This document shows positions 55,437 to 64,000 of a DNA stretch of 64,000 nucleotides, in pieces; position 1 is the first letter of the stretch, and each line of letters begins with the position of its first letter. The translations under genes and the position numbers were made by a program. The DNA comes from Marinibactrum halimedae. GTDB lineage: Bacteria > Pseudomonadota > Gammaproteobacteria > Pseudomonadales > Cellvibrionaceae. The DNA is taken from the NCBI RefSeq assembly GCF_021234875.1, contig NZ_JAJQVM010000020.1, positions 1 through 64,000 of the forward strand, written 5' to 3'. The notes beneath the pieces are model-generated. The model worked only from the letters and a program-made list of their open reading frames with translations, was not told the DNA's origin and made no database searches.

Positions 55437-56639
55437 ATGAATGATACGGCCATTTTCTTTCTCATATTCCTTTCACTTGCTATTGGTTATTTGCTTGGTC
55501 GGCTGTCTTCGTTTTCATGGACAGAGAAGCTTTGGCCTCGTGAGAAGGCTAAGTTTGATCAGGCTGAGTACATTCGAGGCTTGAATCATCTTCTGAACGA
55601 AAATGCTGATGCAGCCGCAGATATATTGGTCTCTGCTCTTGAGGTATCCAGCGAAACATTGCATACCCACATGGCTCTCGGGGCTTTGCTAAGGAAGCAA
55701 GGGGATATTGGCCGTGCAATCAGTATCCACCAAAATTTACTCTCCCGCCCTTCGTTGTCTTTGACTCAGCAGCAATATGCCCAATTAGAATTGGGTTTAG
55801 ATTATATGAAGGCTGGGGTATTGGATCGTGCTGAAAATGTTTTCCTAGAGCTTAAAAGCTCCCAAGATTTGACTTTGCAAAGACGAGCCTTGGAGTACTT
55901 ATGTGATATCTATCGGGATGAAAAGGAGTGGCTGAGTGCCATAGAGGCTGTTGATCATTTGTTGGACAAAAAAATCGTCGAAGATATCACCCTTTGGCGA
56001 AAGGTACAGGCTCATCATTATTGTGAATTAGGTGGTGTTATGTTGATGCAGAATGATTTCATTTCTGCTCAAAAAGCATTTTCAGAGGCGCTTAATTATA
56101 ATAAAAACTGTGCCAGAGCCTCCCTTGAATTGTCTGGGGTATATGTTATGGAAGGTAGCTACAAGGAATCTATTCGTCACCTCAAAAAAGTTCCAGATCA
56201 AGATGCTGATTATATCCCAGAAGTGTTGCCTCGATTGGTTGAGTGTTACGCCAAACATGGATCTGTGAGAGAGCTTATTCGATATTTAATCGCTCTTCAT
56301 GATCGCTATCCTAGTAGCTCTGTATTGCTTTCAGTGGTTGAGCTTGTCAAAAGCATGGATGGTAGTGCTGCTGCCAGTAATTTTTTAGCTGAAAAGTTAC
56401 AATCAAGGCCTTCCCTTCGTGTTGTGGGAAAGTTTTTAACGTTTCAGAAGGACAATTCACAGGAAGAAAAGAATCGCCCAGAGAAGGTGACAGAATTATT
56501 GTTAAGGCACTTGGTTGAATTAAAACCTTACTATCGCTGTAATTCCTGTGGATTTGCAGGAAATCAACTCTATTGGCTTTGCCCTAGCTGTAAATCTTGG
56601 GAAAGTATTCGTGCGGTTAGGGGTATTGATGGGGAATAA
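55437..56639 (+). CDS. lapB: LPS assembly protein LapB (YciM)
   Basis: The protein has 400 residues: an N-terminal membrane anchor (IFFLIFLSLAIGYLLGRLS), a string of TPR helices to about 350, then a rubredoxin-like zinc knuckle with two Cys-x-x-Cys pairs (CNSCGFAGNQ near 368 and CPSC near 383). LapB recruits FtsH to degrade LpxC and so limits LPS synthesis. In relatives lapB is usually behind rpsA-ihfB-lapA. Here it sits 27 bp after cmk and before tRNA-Asn, and no lapA is in view. No terminator is apparent before the tRNA promoter. Confidence 0.93.
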   Translation: MNDTAIFFLIFLSLAIGYLLGRLSSFSWTEKLWPREKAKFDQAEYIRGLNHLLNENADAAADILVSALEVSSETLHTHMALGALLRKQGDIGRAISIHQNLLSRPSLSLTQQQYAQLELGLDYMKAGVLDRAENVFLELKSSQDLTLQRRALEYLCDIYRDEKEWLSAIEAVDHLLDKKIVEDITLWRKVQAHHYCELGGVMLMQNDFISAQKAFSEALNYNKNCARASLELSGVYVMEGSYKESIRHLKKVPDQDADYIPEVLPRLVECYAKHGSVRELIRYLIALHDRYPSSSVLLSVVELVKSMDGSAAASNFLAEKLQSRPSLRVVGKFLTFQKDNSQEEKNRPEKVTELLLRHLVELKPYYRCNSCGFAGNQLYWLCPSCKSWESIRAVRGIDGE

Positions 56640-56764
56640 GCGTTTCGGGAGAGGGCTTTACTGGTAGGGGCTTGGCAATTCACTATTTTATCAAAATATA
56701 AAAAGTAAATTTTCCCCGAAGGAAAGAACTCTACAAAAAACAGATACTTAATGTCTTCATGTTG

Positions 56765-56793
56765 TTGACAGTAAAAAATGCTCTCTATAAGAT
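56765..56793 (+). promoter_or_regulatory. Sigma-70 promoter for the tRNA-Asn pair
   Basis: A perfect TTGACA at 56765-56770, a 17-bp spacer, and TAAGAT at 56788-56793 (TATAAG overlaps it at 15 bp) lie about 30 bp upstream of the first tRNA. A GC-rich stretch (GCGCC) follows the -10, the discriminator type seen in stringently controlled stable-RNA promoters. Confidence 0.75.
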
Positions 56794-56823
56794 ACGCGCC
56801 ATTCCTCGACGGGTATAGATGAT

Positions 56824-56898
56824 TCCGGCATAGCTCAGCGGTAGAGCAGTAGACTGTTAATCTATTGGTCCCTGGTTCGATCCCAGGTGCCGGAGCCA
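56824..56898 (+). tRNA. tRNA-Asn (anticodon GTT)
   Basis: This 75-base cloverleaf has acceptor TCCGGCA paired with TGCCGGA, D-arm GCTC...GAGC, anticodon loop CTGTTAA (GTT), T-arm CCTGG...CCAGG with TTCGATC, discriminator G and an encoded CCA. It is identical to the second copy. Confidence 0.97.
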
Positions 56899-56927
56899 AT
56901 ATATCTTAAGAGAACCTTTCTTGTGAA

Positions 56928-57002
56928 TCCGGCATAGCTCAGCGGTAGAGCAGTAGACTGTTAATCTATTGGTCCCTGGTTCGATCCCAGGTGCCGGAGC
57001 CA
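56928..57002 (+). tRNA. tRNA-Asn (anticodon GTT), second copy
   Basis: This is a second tRNA-Asn, identical to the first over all 75 bases including the encoded CCA, after a 29-base spacer with unlike sequence. Both probably come from one transcript of the upstream promoter. Confidence 0.97.
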
Positions 57003-57264
57003 TCAATATTTCATTTCTTCCAAAATATCTTTTTATTTAACATTTATAATCAGTTCTCATTGAGCCTTGCGCTGGCTTCTGGTAAGCTCGCAGCCCCCGG
57101 CGCATCTGCGCTTTGTGGCAAAATAAAAGCGAACTTTAGAAGTGGCCAGATTATTACTTCCTTATGTTTGCTGTTTGTTATAACTTACCCGTGAAACTGG
57201 CTTTACGGTGGATAAAGTATCATGACGAAAGTGGTGATGCTGTTACTCTATTAAAGGTAAAACA

Positions 57265-58947
57265 ATGAGCGAAAGCTTTGCAGAACTGTTTGAAGAGAGC
57301 TTAAAAAGCGTTGATATGGTTCCAGGATCAATCGTAACCGGTGTGGTTATCGATGTGGATAAAGACTGGGTTACTGTACACGCAGGTTTGAAGTCTGAAG
57401 GTGTAATTCCAGCTTCTCAATTTCTGGATGAAAATGGTGAGTTGACGCTTGCTATTGGCGATGAGGTTCAAGTTGCACTAGAAACCGTAGAAGATGGTTT
57501 TGGTGAAACTCGCTTGTCTCGTGAGAAAGCGAAGCGCGCTGAATCCTGGAAAGTTCTGGAAGCTGCTCATGCTGCAGAAGAAGTTGTTAAAGGTGTGATT
57601 AACGGAAAAGTCAAAGGTGGCTTTACCGTTGATGTCTCTGGTATTCGTGCATTCTTGCCTGGTTCTCTTGTAGATGTTCGCCCTGTTCGTGAAACCGCGC
57701 ATCTTGAAGGTAAGGATTTAGAATTTAAAGTTATTAAGCTAGATCAAAAGCGTAATAACGTAGTTGTATCGCGTCGTGCTGTATTGGAGCAAGCAAACTC
57801 TGCAGAGCGCGAAGAGTTGTTGGCAAACCTTCAAGAGGGTATGGCGGTTAAAGGTATTGTGAAAAACCTTACCGACTATGGTGCGTTTGTTGACTTGGGC
57901 GGTGTTGATGGTCTTCTGCATATCACTGATATGGCTTGGAAGCGTATCAAGCATCCAGGTGAAATCGTTAATGTTGGCGATGAGATCGACGTTAAAGTAT
58001 TGAAGTTTGATCGTGAGCGTAACCGCGTTTCTCTTGGCTTGAAGCAGTTGGGTGAAGATCCTTGGGTGTCTATTACCCAACGTTATCCAGAAGGTGCCAA
58101 AGTTAAGGCTACTGTGACTAACTTGACCGACTACGGTTGTTTCGCTGAGTTGGAAGAGGGTGTTGAAGGTCTTGTCCACGTTTCTGAAATGGATTGGACC
58201 AACAAGAATATCCACCCAAGTAAAGTTGTACAGTTGGGTGATGAAGTTGAGGTAATGGTTCTTGATATCGATGAAGAGCGTCGTCGTATTTCTCTCGGTA
58301 TTAAACAGTGTCAAGAGAACCCGTGGGATGCCTTCGGTCGTCAATATGCTAAAGGCGATAAAATCTCTGGTAAGATCAAATCGATCACTGATTTCGGTAT
58401 CTTCATTGGATTGGATGGCGGTATTGATGGGTTGGTTCACTTGTCTGATATTTCTTGGAATGAAGCCGGTGAAGAAGCCGTTCGTGCATACAAGAAAGGT
58501 GATGAGCTTGAAACCGTTATCCTTGCTATCGACCCAGAGCGTGAACGTATTTCTTTAGGTATTAAGCAGCTAGAGACGGATCCGTTTTCAGGCTTCATTG
58601 CTGAAAACGATAAGGGTTCTATTGTCAAGGGTTCTGTAAAAGAAGTGGATGCAAAAGCTGCTGTTATTGTATTGGCAGAGGATGTTGAAGGTACGTTGAA
58701 AGCTTCTGAAATCAGCCGTGAGAAGATTGAAGATGCTCGTAATGCCCTAAAAGAAGGTGATGAAGTTGAGGCTAAAATCATCAATGTTGATCGTAAGAAT
58801 CGAGTCATTAACCTTTCAGTTAAGGCGAAAGATCAAGATGAAGAGAAGGCTGCCATTAAAGAGCATTCTTCCAAATCAACAGAGTCTGCAGCACCTGCAA
58901 CACTTGGCGATTTGATCAAAGCGCAAATGGAAAGTAAGGAAAAGTAA
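57265..58947 (+). CDS. rpsA: 30S ribosomal protein S1
   Basis: This 560-residue protein brings mRNA to the ribosome through six S1 (OB-fold) domains. Repeated segments are visible: [94 protein letters not shown] and [18 protein letters not shown]. Length is close to the usual 557. The 262-bp spacer before it may contain the S1-repressible leader, which I could not resolve. A terminator follows. Confidence 0.97.
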   Translation: MSESFAELFEESLKSVDMVPGSIVTGVVIDVDKDWVTVHAGLKSEGVIPASQFLDENGELTLAIGDEVQVALETVEDGFGETRLSREKAKRAESWKVLEAAHAAEEVVKGVINGKVKGGFTVDVSGIRAFLPGSLVDVRPVRETAHLEGKDLEFKVIKLDQKRNNVVVSRRAVLEQANSAEREELLANLQEGMAVKGIVKNLTDYGAFVDLGGVDGLLHITDMAWKRIKHPGEIVNVGDEIDVKVLKFDRERNRVSLGLKQLGEDPWVSITQRYPEGAKVKATVTNLTDYGCFAELEEGVEGLVHVSEMDWTNKNIHPSKVVQLGDEVEVMVLDIDEERRRISLGIKQCQENPWDAFGRQYAKGDKISGKIKSITDFGIFIGLDGGIDGLVHLSDISWNEAGEEAVRAYKKGDELETVILAIDPERERISLGIKQLETDPFSGFIAENDKGSIVKGSVKEVDAKAAVIVLAEDVEGTLKASEISREKIEDARNALKEGDEVEAKIINVDRKNRVINLSVKAKDQDEEKAAIKEHSSKSTESAAPATLGDLIKAQMESKEK

Positions 58948-58974
58948 TTAGCTCTTCCTTTGTTCCATAAAATG

Positions 58975-59008
58975 AAAACCCCAACCTTAAAGTTGGGGTT
59001 TTTTTTCG
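58975..59008 (+). terminator. Intrinsic terminator after rpsA
   Basis: AAAACCCCAACCTT and AAGTTGGGGTTTT form a strong stem with a short loop and a T-run of eight or more. Confidence 0.93.
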
Positions 59009-59097
59009 CCTGTGAAAAGCTAATATTGAAGAAAGTCTCTTATTGGTATATAAATCAAACACTTATAAAGTTGGCAACAGAAGGGGTGAGGTGTTGA

Positions 59098-59379
59098 ATG
59101 ACAAAATCAGAACTAATTGAAAGAATTGCTGACCGTCAGGAACAACTTTCTTATAAAGATGTAGAGTTGTCAGTAAAGTTGATTCTAGAGCATATGTCTA
59201 AAATGTTGGCTTCTGGAGAGCGAATAGAGGTTCGTGGTTTTGGGAGTTTCTCTTTACATTACAGGGCCCCTCGTGTTGGAAGAAACCCCAAAACAGGAGA
59301 AGCGGTAAGTTTGGAGGGTAAGTTTGTTCCGCATTTCAAGCCAGGAAAGGAAATGCGGGAGAGAGTGAATGATTTTTAG
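59098..59379 (+). CDS. ihfB: Integration host factor beta subunit
   Basis: This 93-residue DNA-bending protein pairs with IhfA. The beta-arm region [29 protein letters not shown] is typical, as is the start [15 protein letters not shown] is 6 bases before the ATG. The gene ends overlapping by 4 bases the stop of the convergent polysaccharide gene. In Pseudomonas aeruginosa ihfB also marks the edge of the O-antigen locus. Confidence 0.96.
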   Translation: MTKSELIERIADRQEQLSYKDVELSVKLILEHMSKMLASGERIEVRGFGSFSLHYRAPRVGRNPKTGEAVSLEGKFVPHFKPGKEMRERVNDF

Positions 59380-61421
59380 TGGGTCTTGTTTCTGGAATTA
59401 GTGGCGCCTAAAGTCAATACATTTGTATTGGAAGTTCGTAAGAGGTCATGTGACCCTCTTTCAGGGGTGTAGTCTGTAGGGGCTGATGACATGATTGATT
59501 TTATTGCCACCGCATCGTAACGTGAGCATGCATCTGAAATATTTTGAATCAGTTGTTTTGTTTCTATCCAGCCCAGTGACTTTTCATTGGCCCTCATGAT
59601 TAATGGGTGATCTGTGCCTCGAACCTCATCCCCAATCAGAAGTTCCTCATATAATTTTTCTCCAGGGCGTAGGCCGGTTTGATGGATCTCTATGTCCCCA
59701 TCTGGATTTGAGTCATCTTTGATGGTTAGCCCAGAGAGTTTCACCATTCGTTCGGCAAGCTCCCAGATGCTTACGGGTTCACCCATGTCTAATACAAATA
59801 CGTCTCCACCTTGAGACATGGCGCTCGCTTGGATTACCAGTTGGGCGGCTTCGGGTATTGTCATAAAAAAGCGAGTTATTTTCTTATGAGTAACGGTGAT
59901 GGGACCGCTGTCTTGAATTTGTTTCTTAAATAAAGGTACGACTGAACCAGATGAACCCAGCACATTTCCAAAGCGAACCATAGACAGTAAGGTGGTATCC
60001 TGATTTTGTGATAGGCCTTGAAGGATTAGCTCAGCGATGCGTTTTGATGCCCCCATTGCATTAGTTGGCCTCACGGCTTTATCGGTAGAAACGAGAACAA
60101 AATGTTTTACCTTATTTTCGATGGCGGCATTAGCGCACTCCCAGGTGCCTAACACGTTATTACGCACACCTTCGATTATATTTTGTTCAACAATGGGTAC
60201 ATGCTTGTAAGCTGCTGCATGATAGATGGTGTTTACCTTAAAGGTTCGTATGGTTTCGTTAATCTGGTGTCTGTTTAAGGTTGATCCCAGAATAGGAACT
60301 ATACGAGTGCTGTTGAATTGCTGAGATAATTGCCTTTCTAAGTCGTACAGAGAGAATTCGTTTTGCTCAAAAAGAACTAATGTATGTGGTTTTTCTGGTA
60401 ATATTTGCCTACAAAGCTCAGAGCCAATAGAGCCACCGGCGCCGGTCACCATTACCGCTTTGTTTAGGACGCATTTGTCCAGTAGGTCTTTTCTAGGGGG
60501 GACGGGATCCCTGCCTAATAAGTCTTCAATTTCGACATCTCTGATGTCACTAATTTGAGTACTCCCAAAAATGACATCTTCCAAGGTTGGCACCGTTTGT
60601 ATTTTCACTTTTAGATTTCCAACCTTTTCAACCACTCTTGCTCTTTGGGATTTGTTTGTTTGGCCTAAGGCCAGTAGCACAGTATCAACGGAGTATAACT
60701 CTACAAGTTGAGGAAGTTCTGACGGGGGTGAGACGCTTATACCTCTCACGGTTGTGTTAGATAGTTTGGCATCGTCATCAATATAGGCGACCACCTGATA
60801 CATGCCACTTTGTATAAGGCTGCCTCCTACCTGATATCCAGTGTGTCCTGCCCCGTAGATAATCACAGAGTTTTTGGTATGATTGGTTCGCCTTGGATAG
60901 TTGTCCGATAAAATTATGTGTACCATGCTTCGCACTAAAAGTCTTGGGCTGCCTAATATGACTAAGACAAGGAAGTAGTAGATGAAAGGTGTTGATCTAG
61001 GTAGAGATATGCTTGATCCACTAGGTAGTTGTATAGAAAGTTGTATAAAATACGAGCATGCCACAAGAGTTGTAGCAGATATTAGAGCACATACAACCAC
61101 GGTGATAACAGCTTGGTGAGCCATGAACCTGAGAATGGCGCGATAGAGGCCCATGCGTACAAAGGCATAAATAGTTGTCACCGTAGTTACCGTAGTAACA
61201 GCAATGAGCTCAGACTGGAGAGGATTAACAAGCTCTCCAATTCTTAAAAAAATTGCGACATATAGTGAAAAAGGAATAGCAAGTAAATCATAAAGCAACG
61301 AAAAAGAGCGTTTTATATGCCTTGGTGCTTCAGTTAGAGTTTTTAAAACGGCATACATCGTTGATCCTTTAGTTGCGTTACGGACTTTATGGGTTGTGGT
61401 TAATGATTTTGGCTTAATCAT
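59376..61421 (-). CDS. Membrane NDP-sugar 4,6-dehydratase/epimerase (CapD/WbpM/PglF type)
   Basis: This 681-residue protein has an alternative ATG 21 codons in ([13 protein letters not shown]). Residues about 40-150 contain four membrane segments. A first NAD-type fold follows ([17 protein letters not shown]), then the extended SDR domain with [49 protein letters not shown] and [15 protein letters not shown]. In the active site Met takes the place of the usual Tyr (NAMGASK), as in WbpM/PglF enzymes that convert UDP-GlcNAc to a 4-keto-6-deoxy sugar. It is convergent with ihfB, and divergent from rfbB. Confidence 0.92.
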   Translation of the reverse strand: MIKPKSLTTTHKVRNATKGSTMYAVLKTLTEAPRHIKRSFSLLYDLLAIPFSLYVAIFLRIGELVNPLQSELIAVTTVTTVTTIYAFVRMGLYRAILRFMAHQAVITVVVCALISATTLVACSYFIQLSIQLPSGSSISLPRSTPFIYYFLVLVILGSPRLLVRSMVHIILSDNYPRRTNHTKNSVIIYGAGHTGYQVGGSLIQSGMYQVVAYIDDDAKLSNTTVRGISVSPPSELPQLVELYSVDTVLLALGQTNKSQRARVVEKVGNLKVKIQTVPTLEDVIFGSTQISDIRDVEIEDLLGRDPVPPRKDLLDKCVLNKAVMVTGAGGSIGSELCRQILPEKPHTLVLFEQNEFSLYDLERQLSQQFNSTRIVPILGSTLNRHQINETIRTFKVNTIYHAAAYKHVPIVEQNIIEGVRNNVLGTWECANAAIENKVKHFVLVSTDKAVRPTNAMGASKRIAELILQGLSQNQDTTLLSMVRFGNVLGSSGSVVPLFKKQIQDSGPITVTHKKITRFFMTIPEAAQLVIQASAMSQGGDVFVLDMGEPVSIWELAERMVKLSGLTIKDDSNPDGDIEIHQTGLRPGEKLYEELLIGDEVRGTDHPLIMRANEKSLGWIETKQLIQNISDACSRYDAVAIKSIMSSAPTDYTPERGSHDLLRTSNTNVLTLGATNSRNKTH

Positions 61422-61580
61422 TACTGTAGATTTAAACCTGTCCGATTGCTAATTATGAAGGTTTACCAATATTCCACAGGCCGTTATTAGAAACCTGTTA
61501 AATGTAAACTGGACAGATAAAAAAATAAACATCCTAGAAGAATATGTTTTAAATATTTCTGGTGAAGTTAGGGGGTTATG

Positions 61581-62630
61581 ATGAAAATTTTAGTTACGGG
61601 GGGGGCTGGTTTCATTGGTTCCGCAGTTGTCCGTGAAATAATCAATAATACAGATCATTGTGTGATCAATGTTGATAAGTTGACTTATGCTGGCAATTTA
61701 GAGTCATTGCTATCAATAGAGAATTCAAGCAATTATTCTTTTATCAGAGCCGATATTGCAGATCAGGATGCTATGACTCGAGTATTTAGTGACTACGAGC
61801 CTGATATTGTTATGAATCTTGCGGCTGAGTCCCATGTTGATAGATCAATCGATGGGCCTGCGGATTTCATGCAAACAAATATTATAGGGACGTTCATTCT
61901 ACTTGAGGTTGCTCGTAAATATTATATTTCATTGCCTAAGGAAAAAAAGGATGGATTCAGATTTCATCACATTTCGACAGATGAAGTATACGGTACTTTG
62001 GGCAATGATGGGCTATTTGAAGAAACCACCCCCTATGCGCCTAACTCGCCTTATAGTGCTTCAAAGGCATCATCAGATCACCTTGTTAGAGCTTGGTACG
62101 AAACATATGGTTTGCCTACGGTTCAAACTAACTGTTCCAATAATTATGGTCCCTATCACTTTCCTGAAAAATTAATCCCCTTAGTAATCTTAAATGCTTT
62201 AGAAGGTAAATCTCTACCAATATATGGCGATGGGAAACAGATCCGTGACTGGCTTTACGTTGAAGATCATGCTCGGGCTCTTCTGAAAGTGGTTTTTGAA
62301 GGGAAGCTGGGGAATGTATATAACGTTGGTGGACACAACGAAAAAACAAATTTGGAAGTGGTTGAGACGATTTGTAAGATATTGGACGAGCTTCGCCCAA
62401 AAACTGCCTCTTACAGAGATCAGATTACCTACGTGGCGGATCGCCCAGGGCATGATAGAAGATATGCAATTGATGCGTCTAAAATAAAAAATGAGTTGGG
62501 CTGGACTCCAAAAGAAACATTTGAGTCTGGAATTCGAAAGACAGTTGAATGGTACCTAGATAATAACGATTGGTGCGAAGCTGTTACTCAAAATAAATAC
62601 AATCGTGATCGCATAGGGTTGAAGGTATAA
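61581..62630 (+). CDS. rfbB: dTDP-glucose 4,6-dehydratase
   Basis: This 349-residue protein starts from ATG 61581; an ATG directly before it is the alternative. It converts dTDP-glucose to dTDP-4-keto-6-deoxyglucose. It shows [13 protein letters not shown] (NAD), [25 protein letters not shown] (active-site Asp-Glu), [16 protein letters not shown] (Tyr and Lys) and [18 protein letters not shown]. It forms a pair with rfbA. rfbC and rfbD for rhamnose are not in view, so the final sugar is unknown. Confidence 0.96.
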   Translation: MKILVTGGAGFIGSAVVREIINNTDHCVINVDKLTYAGNLESLLSIENSSNYSFIRADIADQDAMTRVFSDYEPDIVMNLAAESHVDRSIDGPADFMQTNIIGTFILLEVARKYYISLPKEKKDGFRFHHISTDEVYGTLGNDGLFEETTPYAPNSPYSASKASSDHLVRAWYETYGLPTVQTNCSNNYGPYHFPEKLIPLVILNALEGKSLPIYGDGKQIRDWLYVEDHARALLKVVFEGKLGNVYNVGGHNEKTNLEVVETICKILDELRPKTASYRDQITYVADRPGHDRRYAIDASKIKNELGWTPKETFESGIRKTVEWYLDNNDWCEAVTQNKYNRDRIGLKV

Positions 62631-62707
62631 CCGAATAAAAATTTCTGACCTTTAAAGGGCTGACTTATGAAAGTCAATTTTTTTGATTTTGCAGGGTGGA
62701 GGAAATA

Positions 62708-63589
62708 ATGAAATTAAATCGTAAGGGAATTGTGTTGGCGGGTGGCTCGGGCACCAGGTTGTATCCATTGACGCTTGGTGTGAGCAAGCAATTGATGCCA
62801 GTTTATGATAAGCCGATGATTTATTACCCGATATCTACGTTGATGATGGCTGGTATACAAGACATCTTAATTATTTCTACACCTGAAGATCAGCAACAAT
62901 TTAAGAGATTACTGGGTGATGGCAGTCAATGGGGGATATCCTTAAGTTATGTTGTTCAGCCGAGTCCGGATGGATTGGCACAGGCCTTTATTCTAGCTGA
63001 AGATTTTTTGTCGGGCTCACCTGCGTGCTTGATTTTAGGTGATAATATTTTTCACAGTTATGGGTTGACGGAAAAACTTAAACGATCTGCTGAAAAAGAG
63101 TGTGGAGCAACTGTTTTTGGATATTGGGTAAATGATCCTGAAAGATATGGTGTTGCTGAATTTGATGAAAATGGAATCGTAGTATCAATACAGGAAAAAC
63201 CAGATACACCTAAGTCTAATTACGCAGTTACGGGCTTATATTTTTACGATGAAAATGTGGTTGAATTGGCGAAGTCTTTGCGCCCATCTGCTCGAGGTGA
63301 GTTAGAGATTACAGATTTAAATAACATTTATCTTCGGCAGGGTTTACTGACCTTAGAGGATTTAGGGCGTGGAAGCGCATGGCTTGACACTGGAACTCAT
63401 GATTCACTATTGGAGGCCGCTAATTATGTTGCGACTCTTGAAAAGAGGCAAGGTCTACGCATTTGTTGCCCAGAAGAGATAGCATGGAGGAATGGTTGGA
63501 TTAATCGTGAGGATTTAATTGCTTTGTCGGAATTGTATAAGAAAACTGGATATGGTCGTTATTTGCACGAATTGACAAGCTTTTTTTAA
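62708..63589 (+). CDS. rfbA: Glucose-1-phosphate thymidylyltransferase
   Basis: This 293-residue protein starts from ATG 62708, with GGAGG 5 bases upstream. It makes dTDP-glucose from dTTP and glucose-1-phosphate, feeding RfbB. It shows [52 protein letters not shown] and [15 protein letters not shown]. It follows rfbB by 77 bp in the same direction. Confidence 0.96.
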   Translation: MKLNRKGIVLAGGSGTRLYPLTLGVSKQLMPVYDKPMIYYPISTLMMAGIQDILIISTPEDQQQFKRLLGDGSQWGISLSYVVQPSPDGLAQAFILAEDFLSGSPACLILGDNIFHSYGLTEKLKRSAEKECGATVFGYWVNDPERYGVAEFDENGIVVSIQEKPDTPKSNYAVTGLYFYDENVVELAKSLRPSARGELEITDLNNIYLRQGLLTLEDLGRGSAWLDTGTHDSLLEAANYVATLEKRQGLRICCPEEIAWRNGWINREDLIALSELYKKTGYGRYLHELTSFF

Positions 63590-63689
63590 GCCTTATTTTG
63601 AAAAGTTGGAGATGTTGAGTGTGTATAAACGCCGCTTTAACAGGTTGTGGAAAATCCCCACCGAATACATTGGAGGTTGTTTACGCGAT

Positions 63690-64000
63690 TTATTCACACC
63701 TCAACTTTTTATAGAGTTGGGCATAGCACTTACCCATCAAACGGCCTGTAAAAAGCCTCTCATAACGAGCTCGTGCGGCTTTTCCCAGTCTATCGGCCAA
63801 CACCTCATCTTCGTCCAGCTGCAACATTGCCTCTCGTAGGGCTTTTGCATTAGCGGGTGGAACGACAATCCCGGTCTCGCCATCAGCATTGACATACGTA
63901 GTTCCCGTGCCAATTTCACAGGAAATCAAGGGTTTACCAAACATTGCCCCCTCAATAAGAGTCACACCAAAAGCCTCAGAGCGAAGGTGAGATGGAAATA
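63690..64000 (-). CDS. Glycosyltransferase family 4, C-terminal part (cut by window edge)
   Basis: The frame is open from the right edge to a stop at 63690, giving at least 103 codons, so the N-terminus lies outside. The visible end carries the nucleotide-sugar motif of GT4 enzymes: PSHLRSEAFGVTLIEGAMFG, then KPLISCEIGTGTTYVN and GIVVPP. These residues belong to the EX7E acceptor of group 1 glycosyltransferases. It is probably part of O-antigen or exopolysaccharide assembly. The transferred sugar is unknown. It converges with rfbA. Confidence 0.88.
   Translation of the reverse strand, partial: FPSHLRSEAFGVTLIEGAMFGKPLISCEIGTGTTYVNADGETGIVVPPANAKALREAMLQLDEDEVLADRLGKAARARYERLFTGRLMGKCYAQLYKKLRCE

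Noticed and set aside
57003-57264. Riboswitch or S1 autoregulatory leader before rpsA
   Set aside because: Only small hairpins such as GCGCATCTGCGC are visible; no known motif could be matched by eye.
57739-58440. A 233-codon minus-strand frame opposite rpsA
   Set aside because: It is a shadow of the repeated S1 domains; no ribosome site or motif supports it.

Overview
The window looks like chromosomal DNA of a motile gammaproteobacterium, most like marine Pseudomonas/Cellvibrio-type lineages. The signs are a Pseudomonas/Vibrio-style polar flagellar and chemotaxis block (flhA-flhF-flhG-fliA-cheY-cheZ-cheA-cheB-motC-motD-parC-parP-cheW), a ubiG-mupP-yciK operon, and the gyrA/pheA/tyrA/aroA/cmk/rpsA/ihfB neighbourhood running into a surface-polysaccharide locus. 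Secreted hydrolases (GH16 family, metallopeptidases) suggest a polymer-degrading lifestyle. The genus cannot be fixed from the sequence alone.

Region 1 (1-7.9 kb) is accessory. It holds the N-terminal 1072 codons of an RHS-repeat protein on the minus strand that runs off the left edge, a TraF-like outer-membrane protein, a small ABM-domain protein, a GH16 protein with an altered active-site motif, and an HD-superfamily protein. Region 2 (7.9-14.4 kb) is signalling. Four tightly packed minus-strand genes (PAS-PAS kinase, receiver, receiver-receiver-PAS kinase, receiver) face a divergent Rec-GGDEF-EAL protein. Region 3 (14.4-22.2 kb) carries a hotdog thioesterase, two lipoproteins (one DUF885 peptidase-like), a secreted HExxH metallopeptidase and a sirtuin.

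Region 4 (22.4-40.7 kb) is the flagellar/chemotaxis block, all on the plus strand. FlhF and FlhG set flagellar place and number. FliA is sigma-28. CheA/CheY/CheZ/CheB/CheW form the signalling pathway, MotC/MotD the stator, and ParC/ParP place the chemotaxis array at the pole. I found a near-perfect sigma-28 promoter before parC and sigma-54-type promoters before flhA and cheW.

Region 5 (40.7-59.4 kb) is core metabolism: yciK, mupP and ubiG (minus), then gyrA, pheA, cysC, tyrA, aroA, cysD, cysN, a ComEA-like gene, pyrF, cmk, lapB, two identical tRNA-Asn genes, rpsA and ihfB. Sulfate-activation genes are interleaved with aromatic amino-acid genes, and lapB plus the tRNAs separate cmk from rpsA. 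Region 6 (59.4-64 kb) starts a polysaccharide locus: a membrane NDP-sugar dehydratase, rfbB, rfbA and a glycosyltransferase cut by the right edge.

A recurring oddity is short tandem duplication with a period divisible by three (15 or 18 bp). It appears in intergenic DNA and as in-frame low-complexity linkers in FlhF, CheA, CheB, the GH16 protein and the DUF2802 protein. I see no CRISPR array, insertion sequence, prophage or clearly new multi-gene system. The less ordinary items are the altered GH16 protein, the FixL-like tandem PAS kinase operon, the FlhF C-terminal extension and the rearranged aro/cys and cmk/rpsA neighbourhoods.
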